From positions 122,258 to 186,257 of the forward strand of contig NZ_LMMM01000005.1 in assembly GCF_001422245.1 (NCBI RefSeq): a stretch of 64,000 bases of DNA, read 5' to 3'. This DNA comes from Rhizobium sp. Leaf262. Its GTDB lineage: Bacteria; Pseudomonadota; Alphaproteobacteria; Rhizobiales; Rhizobiaceae. Below, in pieces: positions 39,274 to 51,519 of the stretch. How positions within the stretch are numbered: position 1 is the first letter of the stretch; each line of letters opens with the position of its first letter. The notes under the pieces are model-generated. The model was not told the origin of the DNA. It saw only the letters and a list, made by a program, of their open reading frames with translations, and searched no databases. A program made the position numbers and the translations under genes.

Positions 39274-39947
39274 AAACCGTCGGCGATCATATCAGCCTGG
39301 GCGATGTCAAACATGCAAACCTGATGGACCGCATGTACCGCCACCAGCGGCACATCTACGACATCACCCGCAAATATTACCTGCTGGGTCGGGACACCAC
39401 CATCGACAAGCTGGATGTGCCGCAGGACGGAAACCTGCTGGAGGTCGGCTGCGGCACGGGGCGCAATCTGCTTCGCGCTTCGAAGCTCTATCCGACCGCG
39501 AAGCTCTATGGCCTCGATATTTCCGCTGAAATGCTGACGACGGCTGCGGAAAACTTCGGTGGCCACCGCGAGCGTCCAGTGCTGCGCGCGTCCGATGCGA
39601 CAAGCTTCAAGCTCAGCGAATTTTCCCGCAGCACCGGTTTTGATCGCATCATGATTTCCTATGCCGTATCGATGATACCGGAATGGGAAAAAGCGGTCGA
39701 ACGCGCCATACAGTCCCTCGCTCCCGGCGGCTCGCTGCATATCGTCGATTTCGGTCAGCAGGAAGATTTGCCACGCTGGTTCCGCACCCTGCTTCAGGCG
39801 TGGCTCACCAAGTTCCACGTCACACCGCGTGCCAATATGCGTTACGTGCTGGAAGCCCTGGCTGGCAGCCACAATGCGACCCTAGAGTTTGAGCCTATCG
39901 CGCGAGGATATGCGTGGCGTGCGGTGCTGACGCTGCCGAAGGGCTGA
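39270..39947 (+). CDS. btaB: SAM:diacylglycerylhomoserine N-methyltransferase BtaB
   Basis: BtaB methylates diacylglycerylhomoserine three times to give DGTS. The 225-residue class I methyltransferase has motif I LLEVGCGTGRNLLRA near residue 55, YGLDISAEML, the SYAVSMIPEWEKAVERA block and LAPGGSLHIVDFGQQ. The ATG overlaps the btaA stop, so the pair is translationally coupled. No terminator follows directly; a family A repeat begins 19 nt downstream and may serve as one. Confidence 0.93.
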   Translation: MKTVGDHISLGDVKHANLMDRMYRHQRHIYDITRKYYLLGRDTTIDKLDVPQDGNLLEVGCGTGRNLLRASKLYPTAKLYGLDISAEMLTTAAENFGGHRERPVLRASDATSFKLSEFSRSTGFDRIMISYAVSMIPEWEKAVERAIQSLAPGGSLHIVDFGQQEDLPRWFRTLLQAWLTKFHVTPRANMRYVLEALAGSHNATLEFEPIARGYAWRAVLTLPKG

Positions 39948-39965
39948 GGTCGAAACATAACACAT

Positions 39966-40155
39966 GGCAGTGGGTGTGGCTTACCCCCCTCTGTCCTGCC
40001 GGACATCTCCCCCACAAGGAGGGAGATCGGCTAGACGCACCGACGTCGCTTCAATCTCGACGACAGAGTTTGCCGAGAGCTCTCCGCGATTCGATCTCCC
40101 CACCTGTGGGGGAGATGTCCGGCAGGACAGAGGGGGGCTAGCCACACCCACTGCC
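39966..40155. repeat. RIME-like palindromic element (family A), copy 2
   Basis: The most symmetric copy: arms GGCAGTGGGTGTGGC at the left edge and GCCACACCCACTGCC at the right edge are exact reverse complements, and CTGTCCTGCCGGACATCTCC pairs with GGAGATGTCCGGCAGGACAG. The central ~60 nt is unique. It follows btaB. The remaining 150 nt to the lysozyme gene show no other definite feature. Confidence 0.92.
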
Positions 40156-40305
40156 GTCTAATGACGTGCGACCCAACCGCGAACGGCTACATTTCTCCAC
40201 ACAGCATCTTGCCATAACGGCTTGTTTACCCTGTTATGGTAAACAGGAGATTACGGCGCTTCTCACCAAGCAGCCGGCGGGAAAATCATACGTTCTGGGA
40301 TCATC

Positions 40306-41097
40306 ATGCAGCGGCTACTTCCGGCTCTTTTCGCGTCTGTGCTCATGCTGAGCGGCTGCACCTCCACCAGTTACGATTTTCTCGAAACCGCTTCGGTCGC
40401 AAAGCCGCGCTTCAAGGACAACGACCCGCAGGATTTCGGCTCGAAATCGCCGCACAGGCATGAAGTCCACGGCATCGACGTCTCGAAGTGGAATGGCGAT
40501 ATAGACTGGGCGACCGTGCGCAAATCCGGCGTCGCCTTCGCCTTCATCAAGGCCACCGAGGGTACGGACCGTGTTGATGCGCGCTTTGACGAATATTGGC
40601 GCGAGGCGTCTGCCGCGGGCGTCCCGCATGCGCCCTATCACTTCTATTATTTCTGCGCGACGGCAGATGCGCAGGCCGACTGGTTCATTCGCACCGTACC
40701 GAAGGAATCGATGAAGCTGCCGCCGGTTCTGGACGTGGAGTGGAACCCCGCCTCCCCCACCTGCAAGACGCGGCCCTCGCCGGATGTCGTGCGCGCAGAA
40801 ATCCAGCGCTTCCTCACCCGCATCGAAAAGCATTACGGCAAGCGCCCGATCATCTACACGAGCGTGGATTTCCATCGCGACAATCTCGTCGGACAGTTCA
40901 AGAGCTACCCCTTCTGGGTTCGCTCGGTCGCTGCCCATCCCGGCGAGATCTACAGCGATCGCCAATGGGCCTTCTGGCAATATACCGGCACCGGCGTCAT
41001 ACCCGGCATCAGCACGCCCACGGATATCAACGTCTTTGCCGGTTCCGAGAAGAACTGGCGCACATGGCTGGCCTCCACCTCAAAGACCGGAAGCTGA
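40306..41097 (+). CDS. GH25 lysozyme-like lipoprotein
   Basis: A 263-residue precursor with a signal peptide and lipobox (MLSGC, Cys about 18), then a glycosyl hydrolase family 25 domain. Conserved features are HGIDVSKWNGDIDWATVRKSG, FAFIKATEGTD, APYHFYYF, the catalytic acidic pair in VLDVEWNP, and QWAFWQYTGTG. It likely hydrolyses peptidoglycan from the outer membrane or periplasmic side. It is followed 164 nt later by an MltB-like gene in the same direction. Confidence 0.93.
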   Translation: MQRLLPALFASVLMLSGCTSTSYDFLETASVAKPRFKDNDPQDFGSKSPHRHEVHGIDVSKWNGDIDWATVRKSGVAFAFIKATEGTDRVDARFDEYWREASAAGVPHAPYHFYYFCATADAQADWFIRTVPKESMKLPPVLDVEWNPASPTCKTRPSPDVVRAEIQRFLTRIEKHYGKRPIIYTSVDFHRDNLVGQFKSYPFWVRSVAAHPGEIYSDRQWAFWQYTGTGVIPGISTPTDINVFAGSEKNWRTWLASTSKTGS

Positions 41098-41261
41098 CGA
41101 GATCAGGCTTGATTTTTCGCTGAATTCCGGCAGATGTGCTGCGAAATAATCGCATTGCGTGGGAAACAACATGCTCCCTTGGGGTTTTCCACCATCTTGC
41201 CCACGCTTCTGCCACAAAACTTGGCAAACGCATGGTCTCACACCCATTTGAGGAAATTCTG

Positions 41262-42488
41262 ATGTTCAGCTTTTCGCCCCGCAGCGTCGCACTTGCTGCC
41301 ACCGTCTTCACATTGTCTTGCGGTTCCGCACTGGCCGTCCCCCTCGTCACCTCGCCGGATGACCCAAAGCAGGTCGCCTGCGGTGGCGACCTCAACACCT
41401 TCCTGCAAGGCGTAAAAACCGAAGCGGTCGGCAAAGGCGTTACGGCAGAGGCCGTCGACAAGGCGCTGGCTGGCGCGCAGATCGACCAGAAGGTCCTGTC
41501 ACGCGACCGTGCACAGGGCGTCTTCCGCCAGACCTTCCTCGAATTCTCGCAGCGCACCGTCAGCCAGGGTCGCCTCGATCTCGGTCGCAAGAAGCTTCAG
41601 GAATATTCCGCCGCCTTCAAGCGCGCAAACGACGAGTTTGGTGTGCCAGCCGGCGTCATCGCCGCCTTCTGGGCGATGGAAACCGATTTCGGCGCCGTAC
41701 AGGGCGATTTCAACACCCGCAACGCGCTTGTCACGTTGTCTCACGACTGCCGCCGCCCGGAACTTTTCCGTCCGCAATTGATCGCGCTGACAGAAATGGT
41801 CCAGCATGGCGACCTTGACCCCGCCACCAACACCGGCGCATGGGCTGGTGAAATCGGCCAGGTGCAGATGCTGCCCAAGGACATCATCGCTTTCGGCGTC
41901 GATGGTGACGGCGATGGCCACATCAACGTCAAGTCCAGCAGCCCCGACGCCATTCTGACAGCCGCCAAGTTCATCCAGCATCTCGGGTTCAAAAAGGGCG
42001 AACCTTGGATTCAGGAAGTATCCGTGCCGGAAAACCTGCCATGGGAAAAATCCGGTCTGGGCGGCACGCTGACGGCTGGCGAATGGTTCAACCTTGGTGT
42101 GACCCCGCGCGACGGCGACAAGGACTTTGCTGCTCTGCCCGCAGCCCTCATCCTGCCGCAGGGCCGCAAGGGTCCGGCCTTCATCACCTACCCCAACTTC
42201 AACATTTATCTGGAATGGAACCAGTCCTTTATCTACACGACCTCGGCTGCCTATTTCGCCACCCGCTTCATGGGCGCACCTGTATACGCCAAGGGAAATC
42301 CTGAGCCTGGCCTTGACGACGCAGCCATGAAGGAATTGCAGACCAAGCTCGATGCCAAGACGCATGACGTTGGCAAGATCGACGGCATTCTGGGCTCCGG
42401 CACACGCATCGCCGTACAGCGCGAACAACAGCGCCTCGGCCTGCCCGCAGATGGCTGGCCGACCCGCGCTTTGCTGAACGCACTCTGA
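41262..42488 (+). CDS. MltB-family lytic murein transglycosylase with PG-binding domain
   Basis: A 408-residue exported enzyme: signal peptide (MFSFSPRSVALAATVFTLSCGSALA), an SLT_2 domain with the catalytic Glu in AAFWAMETDFGAVQGDF, EIGQVQMLPKDIIAFGVDGDGD, and TYPNFNIYLEWNQS. A C-terminal PG_binding_1 domain follows (LQTKLDAKTHDVGKIDGILGSGTRIAVQ). The ATG at 41262 was chosen for its GAGGA 7 nt upstream and direct signal peptide; a longer frame begins at 41136. It cleaves murein glycans to anhydro products. Confidence 0.93.
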   Translation: MFSFSPRSVALAATVFTLSCGSALAVPLVTSPDDPKQVACGGDLNTFLQGVKTEAVGKGVTAEAVDKALAGAQIDQKVLSRDRAQGVFRQTFLEFSQRTVSQGRLDLGRKKLQEYSAAFKRANDEFGVPAGVIAAFWAMETDFGAVQGDFNTRNALVTLSHDCRRPELFRPQLIALTEMVQHGDLDPATNTGAWAGEIGQVQMLPKDIIAFGVDGDGDGHINVKSSSPDAILTAAKFIQHLGFKKGEPWIQEVSVPENLPWEKSGLGGTLTAGEWFNLGVTPRDGDKDFAALPAALILPQGRKGPAFITYPNFNIYLEWNQSFIYTTSAAYFATRFMGAPVYAKGNPEPGLDDAAMKELQTKLDAKTHDVGKIDGILGSGTRIAVQREQQRLGLPADGWPTRALLNAL

Positions 42489-42740
42489 GTCCAGCGTCCG
42501 CCATTTCAAAACGCCACCTGGCGCAAACCAATCGAACGGCCGTGGGTTAACCATGGCCGTTTACTTTTTTTCGCAATTCGCACCGCATTTTACACACTGT
42601 AATATAACTTGTTTTTCAACGCATTGGCGGCAAAACGCTGATAATTCATGCGCTTGCAGTGTGCACCGCGTCATAGAATTCGCTTTTCAAGAGACACAAA
42701 ACGGTCATAATGCTTACTGTCAACGTAAAGGAGGCAGAGC

Positions 42741-42818
42741 ATGGGACTTACAAATTCTCTTAATGCCTTAGCAGTCGGTGTTGCGTTTGCGTTTGTCGGG
42801 GTGATGCTTTTCATCTGA
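42741..42818 (+). CDS. Very small membrane protein, 25 aa
   Basis: No family was named with confidence. The ATG at 42741 has an excellent AAAGGAGG 7 nt upstream and encodes 25 residues: MGLTNSLNALAVGVAFAFVG followed by VMLFI. It is almost entirely one hydrophobic helix with no charged residue. A strong terminator follows 50 nt later. The near-perfect ribosome site makes translation likely despite the size. The 252-nt stretch upstream, after the MltB-like gene, holds no other gene and presumably the promoter. Confidence 0.6.
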   Translation: MGLTNSLNALAVGVAFAFVGVMLFI

Positions 42819-42868
42819 CACGCACCAAGGGGTATCGCACACCCGGTAGTTGATTATCATTTGCCATT

Positions 42869-42903
42869 AAAAAAGCGCAGGTTTTCAGAACCTGCGCTTT
42901 TTT
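42869..42903. terminator. Bidirectional terminator
   Basis: AAAAAAGCGCAGG / CCTGCGCTTTTTT form a perfect stem with a TTTTCAGAA loop and T tracts on both strands. It serves the 25-residue gene on the plus strand and metF on the minus strand. Confidence 0.92.
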
Positions 42904-42924
42904 CATTATCGACCTTGTCGTGCC

Positions 42925-43821
42925 TTATGCGGCGGACCGTCTCAAGGGCCGGAAACCGACATTTTCCAGAACCGCATTCACCAGAGGCGCGCGGTTCATA
43001 GTGTAAAGGTGAAACTCGTTGATGCCGCGCCGCTGAAGGTCGAGTATCTGCTCGGCAGCCACCTCTGCGGCCACCCGCGCACGCGCTGTCGGTTCGTCAT
43101 CCAACCCGGCAAAACGCTCATCCAGAAAGGCTGGCACGCTCGTGCCGCAGCGCCCGGCAAAACGCTTCAACTGCGTCAGGTTCTGGATCGGCATGATTCC
43201 TGGCACGACAGGAATGGTAATGCCTGCCTTGGTCACGCGCTCCATGTACCGCTCGAAAATCTCGTTGTCGAAAAAGAACTGTGTCAGCGCGCGCGTCGCG
43301 CCGTTGTCGGCCTTACGCTTGAGCATGTCGATATCGACGGCGTCGCTCTCGCTTTCGGGGTGTTTCTCAGGATAGGCCGAAACCGAGATTTCAAAATCAC
43401 CGATATCCCGCAAGCCGCGCACCAGAGCAGCGGCATTCTCGTAACCCTGCGGGTGCGGCTTATAGTCGGTACCGATGCCTGTGGACGGATCGCCGCGCAG
43501 CGCCACGAAATGCTTCACGCCAGCGGCCGTGAATTCCTGCACCACGTCATGGACATCCTGCTTGCTGGCATCGACGCAGGTCAAATGCGATGCGGTAGGC
43601 AGGTCCGCCACCGATATCATTCTCTGCACCGCCTGCAACGTCGGCGCCTTGGTGCTGCCGCCCGCGCCATAGGTCACAGAAACGAAGTCCGGGTTCCAGC
43701 GCGAAAGCTCTTCGACCGTTTCCCACAATTGCACATCCATATCGGCATTCTTCGGCGGGAAGAACTCGAAGGAAAGCTTGAACGAACCGCCCGTGTGACG
43801 GTCTGCCTCGGTAATTGTCAT
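42925..43821 (-). CDS. metF: Methylenetetrahydrofolate reductase MetF
   Basis: MetF reduces 5,10-methylene-THF to 5-methyl-THF with FAD, supplying the methyl group for methionine. The 298-residue TIM-barrel product has LSFEFFPPKN, VSVTYGAGGST, HLTCVDAS, FVALRGDPSTG and ITQF-type ALTQFFFDNE, then GIMPIQNLTQLKRF. It lies one nucleotide after the ArsR-methyltransferase gene, so both form an operon under the palindromic operator at 44862. Confidence 0.97.
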   Translation of the reverse strand: MTITEADRHTGGSFKLSFEFFPPKNADMDVQLWETVEELSRWNPDFVSVTYGAGGSTKAPTLQAVQRMISVADLPTASHLTCVDASKQDVHDVVQEFTAAGVKHFVALRGDPSTGIGTDYKPHPQGYENAAALVRGLRDIGDFEISVSAYPEKHPESESDAVDIDMLKRKADNGATRALTQFFFDNEIFERYMERVTKAGITIPVVPGIMPIQNLTQLKRFAGRCGTSVPAFLDERFAGLDDEPTARARVAAEVAAEQILDLQRRGINEFHLYTMNRAPLVNAVLENVGFRPLRRSAA

Positions 43822-43822
43822 C

Positions 43823-44836
43823 TCATGCCCTCCCGGCGGAAAGAAGAGGTACGTCGATCTGCTCCTGCCCTGCGATCAGCAGGCGTGGATCACGCGCAAC
43901 CCAGATTGTCACATCGAGCGACTGAGCCGTCGTCTTGCCGGAATGCAGATCGACAGACTTTTCCGGCGTGAGACCGGATTTTTTCAGCCACTCTTCCATG
44001 GTTTGATGCGAGAAGCCCAGACGCACATGCGCGTGGTCTTCGCGAAGATATTCAAGCGAATGGGGCGCCAGATCGATGATCACCAGACGTCCATTGGGGC
44101 GCAGCATGCGTGCAGCTTCCGCCAGCGCCATTTCCGGGTGATCGAGGAAGTGCAGAACCTGATGCACCACGACAAGATCGAAATCCTGCCCTTCCAGCGG
44201 CAGGTTCAAGATATCGCCATGCCGTACGGAGGCGTGGGCAACTCCGGCCTTATCCAGATTGGATCGGGCAACGGCGAGCATATCGCGGCTGGCATCGATA
44301 CCAATCGCGCGGCGATAGGTACCGCTCAGCAACTGCAGGATACGTCCCGTACCCGTGCCGAGATCCAGCATCGAGTCGACCGGAGTTGTACCGATCAGCT
44401 TCAAAAGCGCGGCTTCCACGGCATCATCGCTGACATGCAGGCGGCGCAGCTCATCCCACGCAGATGCGTTGCGGCTGAAATAATCCTGCGCGCGCTCTGC
44501 CCGCACACGCTTGACGGAAGAAAGCCGTTCATGATCGCGCAACAGAACAGCGTCGGTCGGAGACGCAACGGCCAGTAACTGCTTGATCATCTCGGCAGAC
44601 TTGCCATCCTGCTTCAAACGGAAGTATGCCCAGGCACCTTCCTGATAGCGGTCGACAAGGTCCTCTTCGGCCAAAAGCTTCAGGTGGCGCGAAATGCGCG
44701 GCTGTGATTGCCCGAGGATTTCAGTCAGGTCCGTTACCGTCAGGTCGCCCGCAGCCAAAAGCGCAAGCAGGCGAAACCGCGTGGGCTCTCCCGCCGCCTT
44801 TAACAGTCCTACCAGATTATCAAGCCCTAGAGCCAA
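43823..44836 (-). CDS. ArsR-family regulator fused to a SAM methyltransferase domain (SahR-like)
   Basis: A 337-residue fusion. Residues about 1-85 are an ArsR winged helix (LLKAAGEPTRFRLLALLAAG, LGQSQPRISRHLKLLAEEDLV) without the usual metal-binding Cys. Residues about 140-310 are a class I methyltransferase (MLDLGTGTGRILQLL, IGIDASRDMLAVA, VVHQVLHFLDHPE). This layout is that of SahR, which senses S-adenosylhomocysteine and controls methionine-cycle genes, and the metF neighbour supports it. The start is TTG 44836 with GAGG 8 nt upstream; the longer frame crosses the operator. Confidence 0.82.
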   Translation of the reverse strand: MALGLDNLVGLLKAAGEPTRFRLLALLAAGDLTVTDLTEILGQSQPRISRHLKLLAEEDLVDRYQEGAWAYFRLKQDGKSAEMIKQLLAVASPTDAVLLRDHERLSSVKRVRAERAQDYFSRNASAWDELRRLHVSDDAVEAALLKLIGTTPVDSMLDLGTGTGRILQLLSGTYRRAIGIDASRDMLAVARSNLDKAGVAHASVRHGDILNLPLEGQDFDLVVVHQVLHFLDHPEMALAEAARMLRPNGRLVIIDLAPHSLEYLREDHAHVRLGFSHQTMEEWLKKSGLTPEKSVDLHSGKTTAQSLDVTIWVARDPRLLIAGQEQIDVPLLSAGRA

Positions 44837-44861
44837 ATCGCAAACCTCAAGCCAATCAACA

Positions 44862-44879
44862 TATAAAGATATCTTTATA
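44862..44879. promoter_or_regulatory. 18-bp palindromic operator of the ArsR-MT/metF operon
   Basis: TATAAAGAT-ATCTTTATA is a perfect 18-bp palindrome 25 nt upstream of the regulator start. Its position and ArsR-type symmetry suggest autoregulation of the operon, by methionine-cycle metabolites if the regulator is SahR-like. Confidence 0.7.
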
Positions 44880-44960
44880 CGATTGACGGCCGATTGCAAG
44901 TCGGCATTGGAGTTGCGACCCCAAAAATCAGAAGATCCAAGAGGAAGCAACCAAGCGATG

Positions 44961-45410
44961 TTACTCCAGTAGGACGGCTCCCGTTCCTTCTCTACCGCGC
45001 ATATCACCTGGATTGCGCAGAGGGCAGTCCTTGACCGACAGGCATCCGCAGCCGATGCATCCCTCAAGCTTGTCTCTCAATTGCGTCAGCCTGTTGATTC
45101 GCTGCTGCAATTCTGCTCGCCACAGGCCAGCCAGAGTTTTCCAGTCTTCGGCATCCGGTGTGCGCCCGTTGGGCAATGTCGACAGGGCATCGCGAATATC
45201 CGCCAGCGGTATGCCTGCTTGTTGAGCGATTTTGATCACCGCAACGCGGCGCAGCACCTCTCGGGTATAACGACGCTGGTTACCGGCATTTCGCGTCGAT
45301 CGCAACAGGCCCTTTGCCTCGTAGAAATGAATGGCAGAAACGGCGACGCCGCTGCGTCTGGCAACCTCTCCAACAGAAAGCTCACGGTGAACGTCCAATT
45401 TCACATTCAT
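44961..45410 (-). CDS. soxR: Redox-sensitive transcriptional activator SoxR
   Basis: SoxR is a MerR-family activator whose [2Fe-2S] cluster senses redox-cycling compounds. From the ATG at 45410 the product has 149 residues: an N-terminal MerR helix-turn-helix ([21 protein letters not shown]), a dimerisation helix, and the cluster ligands Cys118, 121, 123 and 129 (C-x2-C-x-C-x5-C in [14 protein letters not shown]). No soxS is present, as normal outside enterics. It is divergent from a VOC-family gene with a SoxR-type operator between them. Confidence 0.95.
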   Translation of the reverse strand: MNVKLDVHRELSVGEVARRSGVAVSAIHFYEAKGLLRSTRNAGNQRRYTREVLRRVAVIKIAQQAGIPLADIRDALSTLPNGRTPDAEDWKTLAGLWRAELQQRINRLTQLRDKLEGCIGCGCLSVKDCPLRNPGDMRGREGTGAVLLE

Positions 45411-45415
45411 ATCTC

Positions 45416-45446
45416 TTGACCTCAACCTTGGTTGAGGTCCTATGAA
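45416..45446 (+). promoter_or_regulatory. SoxR-type promoter with 19-bp spacer and 22-bp palindrome
   Basis: TTGACC (45416-45421) and TATGAA (45441-45446) are 19 bp apart, the long spacer typical of MerR/SoxR-activated promoters. Filling the spacer is a perfect palindrome (45418-45439) with 10-bp arms GACCTCAACC / GGTTGAGGTC, close to the known SoxR box. It points at the VOC gene. Confidence 0.8.
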
Positions 45447-45508
45447 CCCAGTCAGCTCATCAATCAAGCGTCTGGTGTGGTACCCGGCGCATCACCAAGG
45501 AGTTGACC

Positions 45509-45964
45509 ATGATCCCGGTACAGGGCCTTTACGAAACCCATCTGACCGTTTCGAACCTCGAACGCTCGATTGATTTTTATCGCAGTATACTCGGCCTGGA
45601 GTTGGCACACAGAATTCCAGAACGAAACGTGGCGTTCTTCTGGATCGGCGGGCGTGAAACCTCCATGCTGGGGCTTTGGTCCATTCATAGCTCGCCCCTG
45701 CAACTCAAACTTCACATCGCGTTTCAAACGACACTCGATCAGGTCATCCAGTCTCCTGACTATCTGCGCTCGAAAGGAATCACACCACGTGACGGCTCTG
45801 GCGTAGAAATCGATGAGCCGAGCGTTTTCCCCTGGATGCCATCGGCCAACGTCTATTTCGACGACCCTGATGGGCATTCTCTGGAATATATCGCCATCTT
45901 GTCTGGACAGGCACGACAAGACATACCCGGAATGATGACGCTTTCGCAGTGGAACAGCCTGTAG
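45509..45964 (+). CDS. VOC-superfamily (glyoxalase/bleomycin-resistance fold) protein
   Basis: A 151-residue protein of the vicinal oxygen chelate fold. It has ETHLTVSNLERSIDFYRSILGLEL at the N terminus with a candidate metal His, and NVYFDDPDGHSLEYIAIL at the C terminus with a His and Glu. The start ATG 45509 follows AAGGAG by 6 nt. Control by the SoxR-type promoter suggests a role in resistance to redox-active or electrophilic compounds, for example by binding or modifying them. The substrate is unknown. Confidence 0.85.
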   Translation: MIPVQGLYETHLTVSNLERSIDFYRSILGLELAHRIPERNVAFFWIGGRETSMLGLWSIHSSPLQLKLHIAFQTTLDQVIQSPDYLRSKGITPRDGSGVEIDEPSVFPWMPSANVYFDDPDGHSLEYIAILSGQARQDIPGMMTLSQWNSL

Positions 45965-46001
45965 ATCGAAAGAATCACCAATCCCATGGGTCGCAGATAT
46001 G

Positions 46002-46038
46002 TAAAAGCCACCGCTTCGGTCCGAAGCGGTGGCTTTTA
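46002..46038 (+). terminator. Strong hairpin after the VOC gene
   Basis: TAAAAGCCACCGCTTCGG pairs with its exact complement over 18 bp, followed by TT. It can act in both directions, between the VOC gene and the convergent chemoreceptor. Confidence 0.8.
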
Positions 46039-46104
46039 TTCAACGTCTTATGATGTCATTCGCAGGCGTCGGCCACCAATGTGCAGGCAAACGCCTACCC
46101 GACA

Positions 46105-48348
<2,244 letters not shown>

Positions 48349-48580
48349 TCATGCCACGCGATGCGCAACTCATATGCGCAAACGTGAATAAACAGGATCA
48401 GTCTTAAATAATTCTGAATCACAAGTATTACCGCGAAAATGCCGCGGCTCTTGACAATAATCAAAAGTAAAAACCAAATCGTCACCGCCCAATATACAGG
48501 CCGTTGCACGAAAATGATGCAGGCGCATGGCGGGGGCTGCCAATTTTGAAGGCAGGCATCCCAAGATGCGCCAGCGCAAA

Positions 48581-48613
48581 GAAAAGGCCCCGTATCCACA
48601 TGAATACGGGGCC
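48581..48613 (-). terminator. Terminator after ettA
   Basis: GGCCCCGTAT / ATACGGGGCC perfect 10-bp stem with TTTTC on the minus-strand 3' side, 29 nt past the ettA stop. Confidence 0.85.
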
Positions 48614-48641
48614 GCTTGATGTTCTACAGGAGAAAACGCTA

Positions 48642-50291
<1,650 letters not shown>

Positions 50292-50396
50292 TGTAGCGAA
50301 TGCTCCACGTCAGTTTGGGAAAGTTGCCGCTATGTAGGGTAAATGAGGCTTTGGAGCAACCTCCAACCAAGAATAAGCCAAGCTGTGGAGACGGGA

Positions 50397-51323
50397 ATGG
50401 ACGATATGATGTTTGGTGAAATCAACCGGCTGGAAAGCCCCTCCGGTGCCACCCTCGCCTATCGCCACCAACCCGCCACCGGCACGCCGTGCGGCGTGCT
50501 GCTCATCTGCCACGGGCTTGTCGAACATGCCGGGCGCTACCGCCGTTTCGCTGAGGTCATGTCGGACCAGGGCTTCGAGGTATACGCCCACGATCATCGC
50601 GGCCACGGTCGCACGAAAGCTGACGATGCACCCATCGGCCGTTTCGCCTGGAAGGATGGCGTGACCAAGGTCATCGCCGATGTCATGGCCATGCGCACCC
50701 TTGCCGCAGAACGCCACCCCGGCCTGCCCATCATCCTCTTCGGCCACTCCATGGGCGGCCTCATCGCCCTCAACACCGCGGTCAGCCACCCGGATGCCTT
50801 CGACGGCCTGTCGATCTGGAACTCAAACCTCAACACCGGTGTGATGGGGCGCCTGGCGCAAGTCGTTCTCAGAATCGAAAAAATGCTGAAAGGCTCGGAC
50901 GTTCCAAGCGCTATCCTGCCCAAAGCCACCTTCCGCATCTGGAACAGCAAGATGCCGGAAAAGCGCACCACGGCAGACTGGTTGAGCCACGACAAGGCGG
51001 CGGTCGATGCTTATGTCGAAGACCCGCTCTGCCAGTTCGAAGCCAGCGTTTCGCTGTGGCAGGACGTCTTCGAAATGTCCTATCGCGGACCGAAACTCAT
51101 CTCGCGCCTGCCAAAAGACCTGCCCATCCTCCTCGTCAGCGGCAACGAAGACGCCGCCACCAACAATGGCCGCGAGATCGTCTGGCTGGCCCAGCAGTTC
51201 CGCACGGCGGGCTTCACCCAGATCACCGACCGCATCTACCCCGGCATGCGCCACGAAACACTGAACGAAATCGGCTGGGAAGTTCCGGCGGCAGATTTTG
51301 CAGCTTGGGCGCGGGAGGTTTAA
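50397..51323 (+). CDS. Alpha/beta hydrolase, monoacylglycerol lipase-like
   Basis: A 308-residue serine hydrolase resembling monoacylglycerol lipase/lysophospholipase. It has LLICHGLVEHAGRYRRFAE, the oxyanion-side HDHRGHGRT, the nucleophile elbow FGHSMGGLIAL, a distal Asp in LVSGNEDAATNN and the catalytic His in PGMRHETLNE. No signal peptide. The ATG 50397 has GGAG 6 nt upstream; the longer frame from 50343 adds a non-conserved leader. It is divergent from ettA. Confidence 0.9.
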   Translation: MDDMMFGEINRLESPSGATLAYRHQPATGTPCGVLLICHGLVEHAGRYRRFAEVMSDQGFEVYAHDHRGHGRTKADDAPIGRFAWKDGVTKVIADVMAMRTLAAERHPGLPIILFGHSMGGLIALNTAVSHPDAFDGLSIWNSNLNTGVMGRLAQVVLRIEKMLKGSDVPSAILPKATFRIWNSKMPEKRTTADWLSHDKAAVDAYVEDPLCQFEASVSLWQDVFEMSYRGPKLISRLPKDLPILLVSGNEDAATNNGREIVWLAQQFRTAGFTQITDRIYPGMRHETLNEIGWEVPAADFAAWAREV

Positions 51324-51330
51324 CCACAAT

Positions 51331-51365
51331 CTCCGTCACCCCGGACCTGATCCGGGGTCCAGCCG
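51331..51365. repeat. Half copy of a family C repeat
   Basis: CTCCGTCACCCCGGACCTGATCC-GGGGTCC matches the left arm of the family C elements but the right part is replaced by unrelated sequence. It lies just after the hydrolase stop and before the GIY-YIG gene. Confidence 0.75.
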
Positions 51366-51519
51366 CCTTGCGTCTGCAAGGCAAGAAAAGCCTTTCCAGA
51401 CCAAGGCCGTTGTCTGGTACTCTATGAATTCAGACCAAAAAACAGGTATTCAAGTGTCGTAAGACAGAGTTACGCAATTAACCTTTGCGTGCTTTTTGCA
51501 AGTATGCAATCCAACGGCA

